A DNA stretch of 9,886 nt from Bacteroidales bacterium UBA2716. GTDB taxonomy: Bacteria > Bacteroidota > Bacteroidia > Bacteroidales > UBA932. A program made the position numbers and the translations under genes. Positions 1 to 5,168 of this stretch are shown in pieces. Location: the NCBI GenBank assembly GCA_002354005.1, contig DEKS01000041.1, positions 28,066 through 37,951 on the forward strand, written 5' to 3'. The notes beneath the pieces were generated by a model. That model searched no databases. It was not told the DNA's origin and was given only the letters and a program-made list of their open reading frames with translations. The stretch's first letter is position 1; every line of letters starts with the position of its first letter.

Positions 1-144
1 CTCAAAGTGATTCAGGAGGTGATTTCGCTCACCATCTTTACGGTAATCGTTACATTCCTGTTTAAAGGACAGCCGGTGCAGTGGAATCACCTGGCGGCAT
101 TTTTCTGCATGATTATGGCGGTTTTCTTCGTGTTCCTGAAATAA
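1..144 (+). CDS. DUF486 (DMT-family) small membrane protein, C-terminal part
   Basis: This is the last 47 codons of a gene that begins before the window and ends at a TAA. The visible peptide runs LKVIQEVISLTIFTV to AVFFVFLK and contains two hydrophobic stretches joined by a short polar loop, FKGQPVQWNHL. The pattern of a QEVI..L helix, a short K/P-rich turn with W-N-H, and a final hydrophobic helix ending in lysine is what I recall for the C-terminus of DUF486 proteins, about 110-residue four-helix membrane proteins related to drug/metabolite transporters. Their function is not established. No terminator is visible after the stop; the -33 element of the tRNA promoter begins only four bases later. 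The family call rests on about 40% of the protein. Confidence 0.6.
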   Translation, partial: LKVIQEVISLTIFTVIVTFLFKGQPVQWNHLAAFFCMIMAVFFVFLK

Positions 145-147
145 AAA

Positions 148-178
148 TTTGCAGAATAAAAAAATTATTGTACCTTTG
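148..178 (+). promoter_or_regulatory. Bacteroidetes-type promoter for tRNA-Glu
   Basis: A TTTG at 148-151 is separated by 19 bases from TACCTTTG at 171-178. This fits the Bacteroidetes primary sigma-factor pattern (TTTG, 19-21 bases, TAnnTTTG). Transcription would start a few bases after 178, just before the first tRNA base at 190. The stretch between the boxes is A/T-rich. Confidence 0.8.
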
Positions 179-189
179 CATTCCCAACC

Positions 190-261
190 GCTGGGTTCGT
201 ATAACGGTTAGTACTCGAGATTCTCAATCTCGCAATAGGAGTTCGATTCTCCTACCCAGTA
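190..261 (+). tRNA. tRNA-Glu (anticodon CTC)
   Basis: The sequence folds as a full cloverleaf. The acceptor stem is GCTGGGT (190-196) with ACCCAGT (254-260), and its first pair is a G-U wobble. The D stem is 199-202 with 211-214 around AACGGTTA. The anticodon stem CGAGA/TCTCG (216-220, 228-232) encloses TTCTCAA, giving anticodon CTC at 223-225, which reads GAG. The variable loop has four bases, and the T stem AGGAG/CTCCT (237-241, 249-253) encloses TTCGATT. The discriminator is A261. The next bases are CAA, so the 3' CCA is not encoded and must be added after transcription. The gene has its own promoter and terminator, and its last ten bases overlap the 3' end of the convergent ABC ATPase gene. 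Confidence 0.93.
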
Positions 262-1031
262 CAAGTAGGAAAGGCCGCCTGGAGTATCTCCCGGCGGTTT
301 TTTTGTGTCGATTCCATAAAGGTGCCGGCAGGGGTGAAGGCCAGTACGCGGTGGACTACCTGCAGGGCGTCGTGGAGGTCGTGCGAGGAGAAGAGCACGG
401 CCATGCCGGTCTCCTGCGCCACTTTCCGCAGCGTCCGCAGCACCATTACGCGGTTCTCTACGTCCAGGAAGGCCGTGGGCTCGTCCAGCAGGAGAACATC
501 GGCCCGGCGGGTGAGCCCCACCGCGATGCAGGCCTTCTGGAACTCGCCGTCGCTGAGGGTGGCAATATCCTGCCCGGCCTGCGGGCGGAGTCCCAGCAAA
601 TCCAGCGCGCCCTGCATACGCCGTTCCGTTTCTGCGGACAGCCTTCCTGCCCAGTCGCTCTCTTTAAAGCACCCCGTCCGTACAAACGCCTCCACCGTAA
701 ATCCCTTCACCTTGGGAATTCCCGTAGGGATAAGAATACATTTAGCCGGAGAAGGTGTGTGTGCCGGAACCTGTGGCCGCCCATGGCCACATGAATGGGA
801 GGGGCCCACAGCCGCGCCGGCAGGCGCGTTGCGCACTGGGAGGGACGTAGCGAAGCGGAGGGTTTCGGCATACATCCCTTCGCAGGCTAACGTTCTTAGT
901 AAGGTACTTTTCCCGCAGCCGTTGGCGCCGGCAAGGAGGACGCATTCGCCGCCTTCCAGATGGAAAGTGACATCCGGAGCCAGAACGTGTGCGCCGTAGG
1001 CGAGGCGCAAATGTTTGATGTCCAGTATCAT
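252..1031 (-). CDS. FecE/BtuD-type ABC transporter ATPase with an in-frame repeat-like insertion
   Basis: This 259-residue protein is the predicted ATPase of an iron-chelate, haem or cobalamin importer, driving the FecCD-type permease encoded just upstream; its start overlaps the permease stop as ATGA (1028-1031). Visible motifs are Walker A GANGCGKST (residues 35-43), IPTGIPKVKGFTV in the Q-loop region (101-113), signature LSDGE (159-163), Walker B LLLDEP (180-185) and the H-loop histidine FSSHD (H217). The usual Q-loop glutamine appears replaced by T. Oddly, the segment between LLRTLA (residue 49) and ILIPTG (99) does not resemble the family: it lacks the normal strand-turn-strand and is rich in P, A, G and H (about 48 residues; E. 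coli FecE has about 28 from memory). The last 15 or so residues are encoded across the tRNA-Glu terminator and tRNA 3' end, with TAG at 252-254. It may be functional, or a gene damaged by insertion but still open. Confidence 0.8.
   Translation of the reverse strand: MILDIKHLRLAYGAHVLAPDVTFHLEGGECVLLAGANGCGKSTLLRTLACEGMYAETLRFATSLPVRNAPAGAAVGPSHSCGHGRPQVPAHTPSPAKCILIPTGIPKVKGFTVEAFVRTGCFKESDWAGRLSAETERRMQGALDLLGLRPQAGQDIATLSDGEFQKACIAVGLTRRADVLLLDEPTAFLDVENRVMVLRTLRKVAQETGMAVLFSSHDLHDALQVVHRVLAFTPAGTFMESTQKNRREILQAAFPTCTG
275..304 (+). terminator. Rho-independent terminator of tRNA-Glu
   Basis: CCGCC-T-GGAG (275-284) pairs with CTCC-C-GGCGG (288-297), a nine-pair stem with one T/C mismatch and a TAT loop, followed by seven Ts (298-304). 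The hairpin lies inside the last codons of the convergent ATPase gene. Read on the minus strand the stem is not followed by a T run, so it should not work as an intrinsic terminator for that operon. Confidence 0.85.
741..881. repeat. Repeat-like, hairpin-rich segment inserted in the ATPase gene
   Basis: This segment encodes residues 51-97 of the ATPase and does not match the family there. It contains a perfect 7-bp inverted repeat TGTGGCC/GGCCACA (772-778 and 785-791) with a 6-base loop, a perfect 6-bp hairpin CGCGCC/GGCGCG (813-818 and 823-828) with loop GGCA, a direct repeat TGGGAGGG (796-803 and 837-844) and a direct repeat GCCGGA (745-750 and 763-768). Just outside, toward the Walker A codons, rare-looking TTA, CTA and AGA codons appear among otherwise GC-rich codons. 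The boundaries are inferred from where protein similarity to the family seems to stop and could be off by tens of bases. Calling it a dispersed repeat is inference: only one copy lies in this window. Confidence 0.45.
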
Positions 1032-2047
1032 AGGCGGTTCCTCCAAAGCAGGGCCAGAATGAGCGGAATGCCAATGAGCGCCAGCGTGCTGCCCACCGGC
1101 AGCGGGGTGCGGCCCAGGTGGGCCAGGATGTCCCCGGCAAGGGCGAGGCAGGCTCCGGCGAGCATACTCCCGGGCAAAACGGTCCGGTGGGCCGATGTCC
1201 CCGTCACGCGCCGGACCAGATGCGGTGCAGCGATGCCCACAAAGCCCAGCGGTCCGCAGAAGGCGGTAACTGCACCGGTGGTGAGCGCACAGCCCAGCAT
1301 GACACGGAAGCGCAGGCTTCGCAGCGAGGCTCCGCTGAACGCGGCATACGCATCGCCAAAAAGAATCAAATCCAGGGCTTTCAGTTGGGAAAGGGCCAGC
1401 GCCAACCCCACCAGCAGCAGGACGGCCATGAAGGCCAGGCCGGTATACGAAACGCCGGAAAAACTGCCCGCCATCCAGCTGTAGAACAGCTTGAGGCTCT
1501 CTTCTCCGGCCGAATACTGCAAGATGGAACTCAGGGCGCTGAGCACAAAACCCAGCATGACGCCTACAAGGAGCAGGGTAGTGGTGGACTCCGTCCGCGC
1601 CGCAACGGCTACAATCAGAAGGCCCGTGAGCAGGGCTCCTGCAAAGGCGGCGGAAACCAGCGTAACTCCGCCGGCCCAGACGTTGAGTCCGCTTATCGCC
1701 AGTGCCGCTATGGCTGCTCCGAGTCCCGCTCCGCCGGATACGCCCATCAGGTGAGGATCGGCCAGCGGATTGCGGAAAATGGCTTGCATCTGGGCCCCGG
1801 AGAGCGCCAGTGCAGCCCCCGCCACCACCGCCGTGAGCATGCGCGGCAGCCGCAACTTCCACAAAATGGCCCCCGAGGGGAGGTTCATGCCACCGCCCGT
1901 CAACAAATCCAGCCCACCCAGGATAAGAAAGCATAGGCACCCGCACAAAACCTTCCATTTTTGTGCGTCGTCCTGTGCGTTTGCATGACCTGGCGCACGA
2001 AAAGTGGCTTTCCCGTGCGTTGGGGTATGCTGGGAATGACTGCTCAT
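1028..2047 (-). CDS. FecCD/BtuC-family ABC importer permease
   Basis: This 339-residue, highly hydrophobic protein is the inner-membrane permease of a siderophore, haem or vitamin B12-type importer. Family hallmarks are RLPRMLTAVVAGAALALSG, FRNPLADPHLMGVSGGAGLGA (a family signature) and the C-terminal GPLGFVGIAAPHLVRR...LPVGSTLALIGIPLILALL. Members usually have about ten membrane helices. The start codon overlaps the upstream LolC-like stop (ATGA at 2044-2047), and the stop overlaps the ATPase start (ATGA at 1028-1031), implying translational coupling. The first 31 residues are polar and His-rich (HSQHTPTH), precede the first helix at about W32, and are atypical; no other in-frame ATG lies between residue 1 and the first helix. 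No periplasmic binding protein or TonB receptor is in the window, so the substrate cannot be assigned. Confidence 0.88.
   Translation of the reverse strand: MSSHSQHTPTHGKATFRAPGHANAQDDAQKWKVLCGCLCFLILGGLDLLTGGGMNLPSGAILWKLRLPRMLTAVVAGAALALSGAQMQAIFRNPLADPHLMGVSGGAGLGAAIAALAISGLNVWAGGVTLVSAAFAGALLTGLLIVAVAARTESTTTLLLVGVMLGFVLSALSSILQYSAGEESLKLFYSWMAGSFSGVSYTGLAFMAVLLLVGLALALSQLKALDLILFGDAYAAFSGASLRSLRFRVMLGCALTTGAVTAFCGPLGFVGIAAPHLVRRVTGTSAHRTVLPGSMLAGACLALAGDILAHLGRTPLPVGSTLALIGIPLILALLWRNRL
1963..2040. repeat. Repeat-like element under the permease N-terminus
   Basis: The first codons of the FecCD permease fall on a stretch with internal repetition: GTGCGT at 1963-1968, 1975-1980 and 2015-2020, and an inverted repeat CGCACG/CGTGCG (1994-1999 and 2014-2019). 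Its outer end, GCTGGGAATGAC (2029-2040), matches 11 of 12 bases of GCTCGGAATGAC (3256-3267) in the spacer between rbfA and the LolC-like gene. This suggests a related dispersed element that was captured as coding sequence. The boundaries are approximate. Confidence 0.35.
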
Positions 2048-3231
2048 ATCTTTCGTGTGGGAAGAAGGGCCATCAGATAGCCGATAAGCGCAACGCCGGC
2101 CACGGTCCAGAGGAGGTCCGAGGCGCGGAGCACCACCGGGTAGGCATCGACAATGAAATTGCCTGGCATGGGCACCAGGCCCAGCTGTTGCTGCAGGAGT
2201 ACCAGCGCGACGCCCAGCACCAGGCCGATGACGATGCCCACGAGGGACACCAGCCAGCCTTCCAGGCGGAAGATGCGGCGCACCAGGGAGTCCGTAGCGC
2301 CCATGCTGCGCAGCGTGGCGATATCGGCCTCTTTCTCGATGACAAGCATCCTGAGCGAACTGTAAATATTGAAGGCGATGATGAGCACCACAAAGATAAG
2401 AATGAGGAAAATGGCCAGTTTTTCGTAGCGCATCATCTTGTACACCGACGCATTTTGCTGGTAGCGGTCCAGCACGCGGAAATGAGGTCCCAGGCGCTCC
2501 TGAAGGGTCTTTTGCAAGGCTTGGGCCTGTTCCGGCGCGGCCCAGATTTCCAGGGCCGATACTTCCTTCTCATACCCCAGCAGTTCCCGGACCGAGCCTA
2601 TCGGAACCACCAGCAGCTTGGCGTCCAGCTCCGAACTGACGGACAGTACGCCGGCAAGGCCCAGTTTCACCGAGCGGAGCGAGGCGGCGGGATTGGCCAG
2701 CGAAATGGCCTCCGTGCGGGAAGGGTAGTGGAGCTCCAGCGGAGCCAGAAAATGCGGATTGAGGCCCAGCTGGGCGGCCAGTCCGGCTCCGGCAACGGCC
2801 ATGGCCCGGTCTCCGCGGTGGAGCTGCCACACGCCGTCTATCATATGGGCTTTCAGGGGCGATTCTTCCTCGGCTGCCAGGTCTACGCCTTTTACCAGCA
2901 CCAGCCCCTGTTTTCCGTCGCAGGAGAGGAAGGCTTGGTCTTCCAGCACGCTGGAAAGCCGGACGATGGAGGGCTCCTCCACCAGCCACGAGAGGCTGTC
3001 CGGCCGGAAGACTTTTCCGGTGGCCGGTTTAATCACGAGGTCCGGATGGGCGTCCGTAAGCGATTGGCTGACAAGCGAATCGAAGCCGTTAAAGACGGAA
3101 AGAATCACAACAAGCGCCGCCGTCCCGATGGCCATACCCGCAGCACCGATTCCCGAAATCATGTTAATGACATGGTACGATTTCCGGGAAAACAGGTAGC
3201 GGAGGGCGATTCTGAGCGGCAGCGTATTCAT
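2044..3231 (-). CDS. LolC/LolE-type (FtsX-like) lipoprotein-releasing permease
   Basis: This is predicted to be the inner-membrane subunit of an ABC system that extracts outer-membrane-destined lipoproteins and passes them to the periplasmic carrier. I choose the ATG at 3229-3231 (395 residues, MNTLPLRIALRYLFSRKSYH), because the family begins with this A-x-RYLFSRK motif; an in-frame ATG 17 codons earlier only adds residues from the upstream inverted repeat. Topology fits: one helix near residues 25-48 (GIGAAGMAIGTAALVVILSVFNGF), a large periplasmic domain, then helices near 272-290, 327-346 and 375-391, with the family motif EKEADIATLRSMGAT between the second and third. It ends abruptly at LLPTRKI, overlapping the next gene by four bases. 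No LolD ATPase is nearby, so the partner must be elsewhere. LolC and LolE cannot be told apart here. Confidence 0.87.
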   Translation of the reverse strand: MNTLPLRIALRYLFSRKSYHVINMISGIGAAGMAIGTAALVVILSVFNGFDSLVSQSLTDAHPDLVIKPATGKVFRPDSLSWLVEEPSIVRLSSVLEDQAFLSCDGKQGLVLVKGVDLAAEEESPLKAHMIDGVWQLHRGDRAMAVAGAGLAAQLGLNPHFLAPLELHYPSRTEAISLANPAASLRSVKLGLAGVLSVSSELDAKLLVVPIGSVRELLGYEKEVSALEIWAAPEQAQALQKTLQERLGPHFRVLDRYQQNASVYKMMRYEKLAIFLILIFVVLIIAFNIYSSLRMLVIEKEADIATLRSMGATDSLVRRIFRLEGWLVSLVGIVIGLVLGVALVLLQQQLGLVPMPGNFIVDAYPVVLRASDLLWTVAGVALIGYLMALLPTRKI

Positions 3232-3239
3232 AAGTGTTT

Positions 3240-3309
3240 GAGATTCGCTCGCTTCGCTCGGAATGACAAGACCTTTTGTCATACCGAGGCCGAAGGCCGA
3301 GCGTATCTC
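3240..3309. repeat. Imperfect inverted-repeat pair between rbfA and the LolC-like gene
   Basis: The spacer consists almost entirely of two inverted copies of one unit. The left arm (3240-3269) and the reverse complement of the right arm (3276-3309) share GAGAT-CGCTCG-CTTCG-CTCGG-ATGACAA, with two substitutions and two 2-base GC insertions in the right copy. Six bases separate the arms. As RNA on either strand it would form a long stable hairpin. The arms resemble the GTCATTCnGAGCGAAGCGA...ATCTC type of dispersed repeat seen in many bacterial genomes (from memory). The right arm reaches two bases into the rbfA stop codon. It may act as an mRNA stabiliser, processing site or partial terminator inside the operon. 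Confidence 0.75.
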
Positions 3310-3655
3310 ACTTTTTCAGTAATTCCTCAATATGCTCGGCGTAATCCAGGGTGGTGTCCAGCAGGAAAATGAGCTCCGGAACAATGCGGAATTGCTTGGC
3401 CACTACGTGCCCCAGTTCCCCGCGAAGGGCTTTGTTGTTCTCCTGGAACCACTCCATGACGGCGGGCTGCTTGTCCGAGGGGAAGATGCTCACGAACACT
3501 TTGGCTACCGACAGGTCCGGGCTCACGCGGACCTCGCTCACGGTTACCAGGGCGCCGCCAAAGGTGGCCATGCCCTTGGCCCGAATAATCTCCGCCAGGT
3601 CCTTCTGGATTTCACGGGCAACCTTAAGCTGCCTTGTGCTTGCTGGTTTTTCCAT
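3308..3655 (-). CDS. rbfA: Ribosome-binding factor A
   Basis: This 115-residue protein fits RbfA in length and layout. RbfA is a cytoplasmic single-KH-domain protein that binds the immature 30S subunit and helps mature the 5' end of 16S rRNA. Recognisable segments are RQLKVAREIQKDLAEIIR near the N-terminus, VTVSEVRVSPDLSVAKVFVSIFP in the central strand region, and RIVPELIFLLDTTLDYAEHIEELL at the C-terminus, which matches the family ending P.L.F..D.s...a..i..lL. Its ATG overlaps the tyrS stop by one base (TAATG, 3653-3657), so it is very likely translated from the tyrS transcript. Downstream lies a 76-base inverted-repeat spacer before the LolC-like gene. Confidence 0.93.
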   Translation of the reverse strand: MEKPASTRQLKVAREIQKDLAEIIRAKGMATFGGALVTVSEVRVSPDLSVAKVFVSIFPSDKQPAVMEWFQENNKALRGELGHVVAKQFRIVPELIFLLDTTLDYAEHIEELLKK

Positions 3656-4941
3656 TATTTTATCTTGATAATGAAATAGTTCTTCTTGCCTTTCTGGGCC
3701 AGGATGTAATGGCCATTGACGATATCGGCCTCCGTGACAAGGGCATTGATGTCCGTCACTTTGTCCTTATTGATGGCGATGCCGTTCCCCTGCACCATTT
3801 TGCGGGCCTCTCCTTTGGAGGGGAGGATGGCGGTTTTTACAGCCAGCAGGTCCAGGATGTTGCACGGGAGGTCGGCCTTGTCGATGTCAAAGGAAGGGAC
3901 GTCCCCGAACACGGCCAGGAAGGTTTTCTCGTCCAGTTTGCGAAGGGCCTCGGAGTTGCCGCTGAACAGCATCTGGGAGGCGGCTACGGCGTTGTCGTAG
4001 GCTTCCTGCCCGTGGCACATGATGGTAACCTCCTTGGCAAGGACCTTCTGCAGCTTGCGCTGGCCGGGGTCCTGGCGGTGCTCCTCAATGAGGCTTTCGA
4101 TGGTGGGGCGGTCCAGCAGGGTGAAAATCTTGATGTAGCGCTCTGCGTCATCGTCCGCCACGTTGAGCCAGAACTGATAGAATTCGTAGGGCGATGTGCG
4201 CTCTGCATCCAGCCAGATGTTGCCTTTTTCCGTTTTGCCGAATTTGGTGCCGTCGGCCTTGCGGATGAGGGGGCAGGTGAGGGCGAAGGCCGTGCCGCCG
4301 TCCATGCGGCGGATGAGTTCCGTACCGGTGGTGATGTTCCCCCATTGGTCGGAACCGCCCAGCTGCAGCACGCAGCCCTTGTTTTTCCACAGCCAGTAGA
4401 AGTCATAGCCCTGCATGAGCTGGTAGCTGAATTCGGTGAAGGACATGCCTTCCGAGCTGTCGCGGGAAAGGCGCTTTTTCACGGAATCCTTGGCCATCAT
4501 GTAGTTGACGGTGATGTGCTTGCCAATATCGCGGATGAAATTGATGAAGCTGTAGTCCTTCATCCAGTCGTAGTTGTTCACCAGCTCTGCACGGTTGGGG
4601 GCATCCGAATCAAAATCCAGGAAGCGGGAGAGCTGGGCCTTGATGCAGGCCACATTGTGGTTGAGGGTGGCTTCGTCCAGGAGGTTGCGCTCGGCGCTTT
4701 TCATGGAAGGGTCTCCGATCATGCCGGTGGCACCGCCCACCAGGGCGTAGGGCTTGTGCCCGCAGCTCTGGAAATGCTTGAGTATCATTACGCTTACCAG
4801 GTGGCCAATGTGCAGGGAATCCGCCGTGGGGTCAATGCCCACGTACGCGGCCTGCGGGCCTTCCATCAGTTTCTCTTCCGTTCCGGGCATGATGTCCTGG
4901 ATCATGCCGCGCCACCTGAGTTCTTCTACGAAATTCTTCAT
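3655..4941 (-). CDS. tyrS: Tyrosyl-tRNA synthetase
   Basis: This 428-residue class I aminoacyl-tRNA synthetase activates tyrosine with ATP and charges tRNA-Tyr in the cytoplasm. Visible motifs are the HIGH signature (residues 44-47, in DPTADSLHIGHL), YQLMQGYD (173-180) in the tyrosine pocket, GGSDQWGNI (195-203), and KFGKT (233-237), the bacterial TyrRS form of the KMSKS loop. The C-terminal part from about residue 365 (LLAVKTAILPSKGEARKMVQGNGIAINKDKV) is an S4-type RNA-binding domain that helps bind tRNA. Length is normal for the bacterial TyrS family. It is the first gene of the minus-strand string and has its own promoter about 160 bases upstream, with a hairpin-rich leader in between. Only an A-rich tract, not a clear Shine-Dalgarno, precedes the ATG, as is common in Bacteroidetes. 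Confidence 0.97.
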   Translation of the reverse strand: MKNFVEELRWRGMIQDIMPGTEEKLMEGPQAAYVGIDPTADSLHIGHLVSVMILKHFQSCGHKPYALVGGATGMIGDPSMKSAERNLLDEATLNHNVACIKAQLSRFLDFDSDAPNRAELVNNYDWMKDYSFINFIRDIGKHITVNYMMAKDSVKKRLSRDSSEGMSFTEFSYQLMQGYDFYWLWKNKGCVLQLGGSDQWGNITTGTELIRRMDGGTAFALTCPLIRKADGTKFGKTEKGNIWLDAERTSPYEFYQFWLNVADDDAERYIKIFTLLDRPTIESLIEEHRQDPGQRKLQKVLAKEVTIMCHGQEAYDNAVAASQMLFSGNSEALRKLDEKTFLAVFGDVPSFDIDKADLPCNILDLLAVKTAILPSKGEARKMVQGNGIAINKDKVTDINALVTEADIVNGHYILAQKGKKNYFIIKIK

Positions 4942-4996
4942 ATAAAAATCTTATCTGTTATTCAGTCTCATCACAATACCCGCACAAGCCGGCGCT

Positions 4997-5087
4997 CCTA
5001 AATCGCCCACGTTACCCTTTCCCTAAATCCCTTCCCTCGGGGAAGGGACTTTGTCGGCCTACGGCCTCCGATTCCAAAAATCGGAGG
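4997..5087. repeat. Hairpin cluster in the tyrS leader
   Basis: Three adjacent hairpins are present: CCCTTCCC/GGGAAGGG (5029-5036 and 5040-5047, 3-base loop), a small GGCC/GGCC (5056-5059 and 5063-5066), and a perfect 9-bp CCTCCGATT/AATCGGAGG (5065-5073 and 5079-5087, 5-base loop). The second and third share bases. GGGAAGGG could instead pair with CCCTTTCCC (5015-5023) with one bulge, giving a mutually exclusive fold. CCTAAATC occurs twice, 25 bases apart (4997-5004 and 5022-5029). No T run follows the stems on the minus strand, so a classical attenuator is not evident. The block looks like a dispersed intergenic repeat cluster. Confidence 0.6.
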
Positions 5088-5093
5088 AGAAAT

Positions 5094-5126
5094 ATTGTGC
5101 AAAGATACGATTTTTGTGTATTTTTG
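5094..5126 (+). promoter_or_regulatory. Promoter for the M16 peptidase operon
   Basis: TATTTTTG (5119-5126) matches the TAnnTTTG -7 element, with a weak ATTG -33 element (5094-5097) 21 bases upstream. The start would be near 5133, giving an mRNA leader of about 35 bases before the ATG at 5169. Both elements interleave with the divergent tyrS promoter. Confidence 0.6.
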
Positions 5127-5130
5127 TAAA
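5100..5130 (-). promoter_or_regulatory. Promoter for the tyrS operon
   Basis: On the minus strand TATCTTTG (5107 down to 5100) matches the -7 consensus TAnnTTTG and continues into GCA, as the tRNA promoter does. A weak -33 element, TTTA (5130 down to 5127), lies 19 bases upstream. Transcription would begin near 5093, leaving a leader of about 150 bases before tyrS. It overlaps the opposing promoter for the M16 gene. Confidence 0.65.
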
Positions 5131-5168
5131 GTTTATGTCTGCGTAATTTCGTAATTAACTATAAGTCT

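Noticed and set aside
190..261. tRNA-Glu as the attachment site of an integrated element
   Set aside because: No integrase gene and no second copy of the tRNA 3' end were seen in the window; the genes beside it are ordinary chromosomal types.
1032..1958. Possible N-terminal extension of the ATPase upstream of its ATG at 1031, in the same minus-strand frame
   Set aside because: The upstream part overlaps the FecCD permease in another frame and looks like low-complexity shadow translation; the ATGA overlap and the MILDIKHLRLAYG start fix the real beginning.
3232..3282. Upstream ATG giving the LolC-like protein 17 extra residues (MTKGLVIPSEASESQTL)
   Set aside because: These residues are encoded by the inverted repeat and precede the conserved family start MNTLPLRIALRYLFSRK.
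1963..3372. Long open plus-strand frame (469 codons) opposite the LolC-like gene
   Set aside because: It is antisense to a clear FtsX-like permease, has no recognisable domain and is rich in H, Q, G and R as expected from reading GC-rich coding DNA backwards.
3634..5001. Long open plus-strand frame (455 codons) opposite tyrS
   Set aside because: tyrS has HIGH, KFGKT and S4 features on the other strand; the antisense frame shows no family resemblance and no promoter or start context.
4942..5093. T-box riboswitch or attenuator controlling tyrS
   Set aside because: No specifier loop or T-box-like conserved bulge sequence could be found, and no stem is followed by a T run; only repeat-like hairpins are visible.
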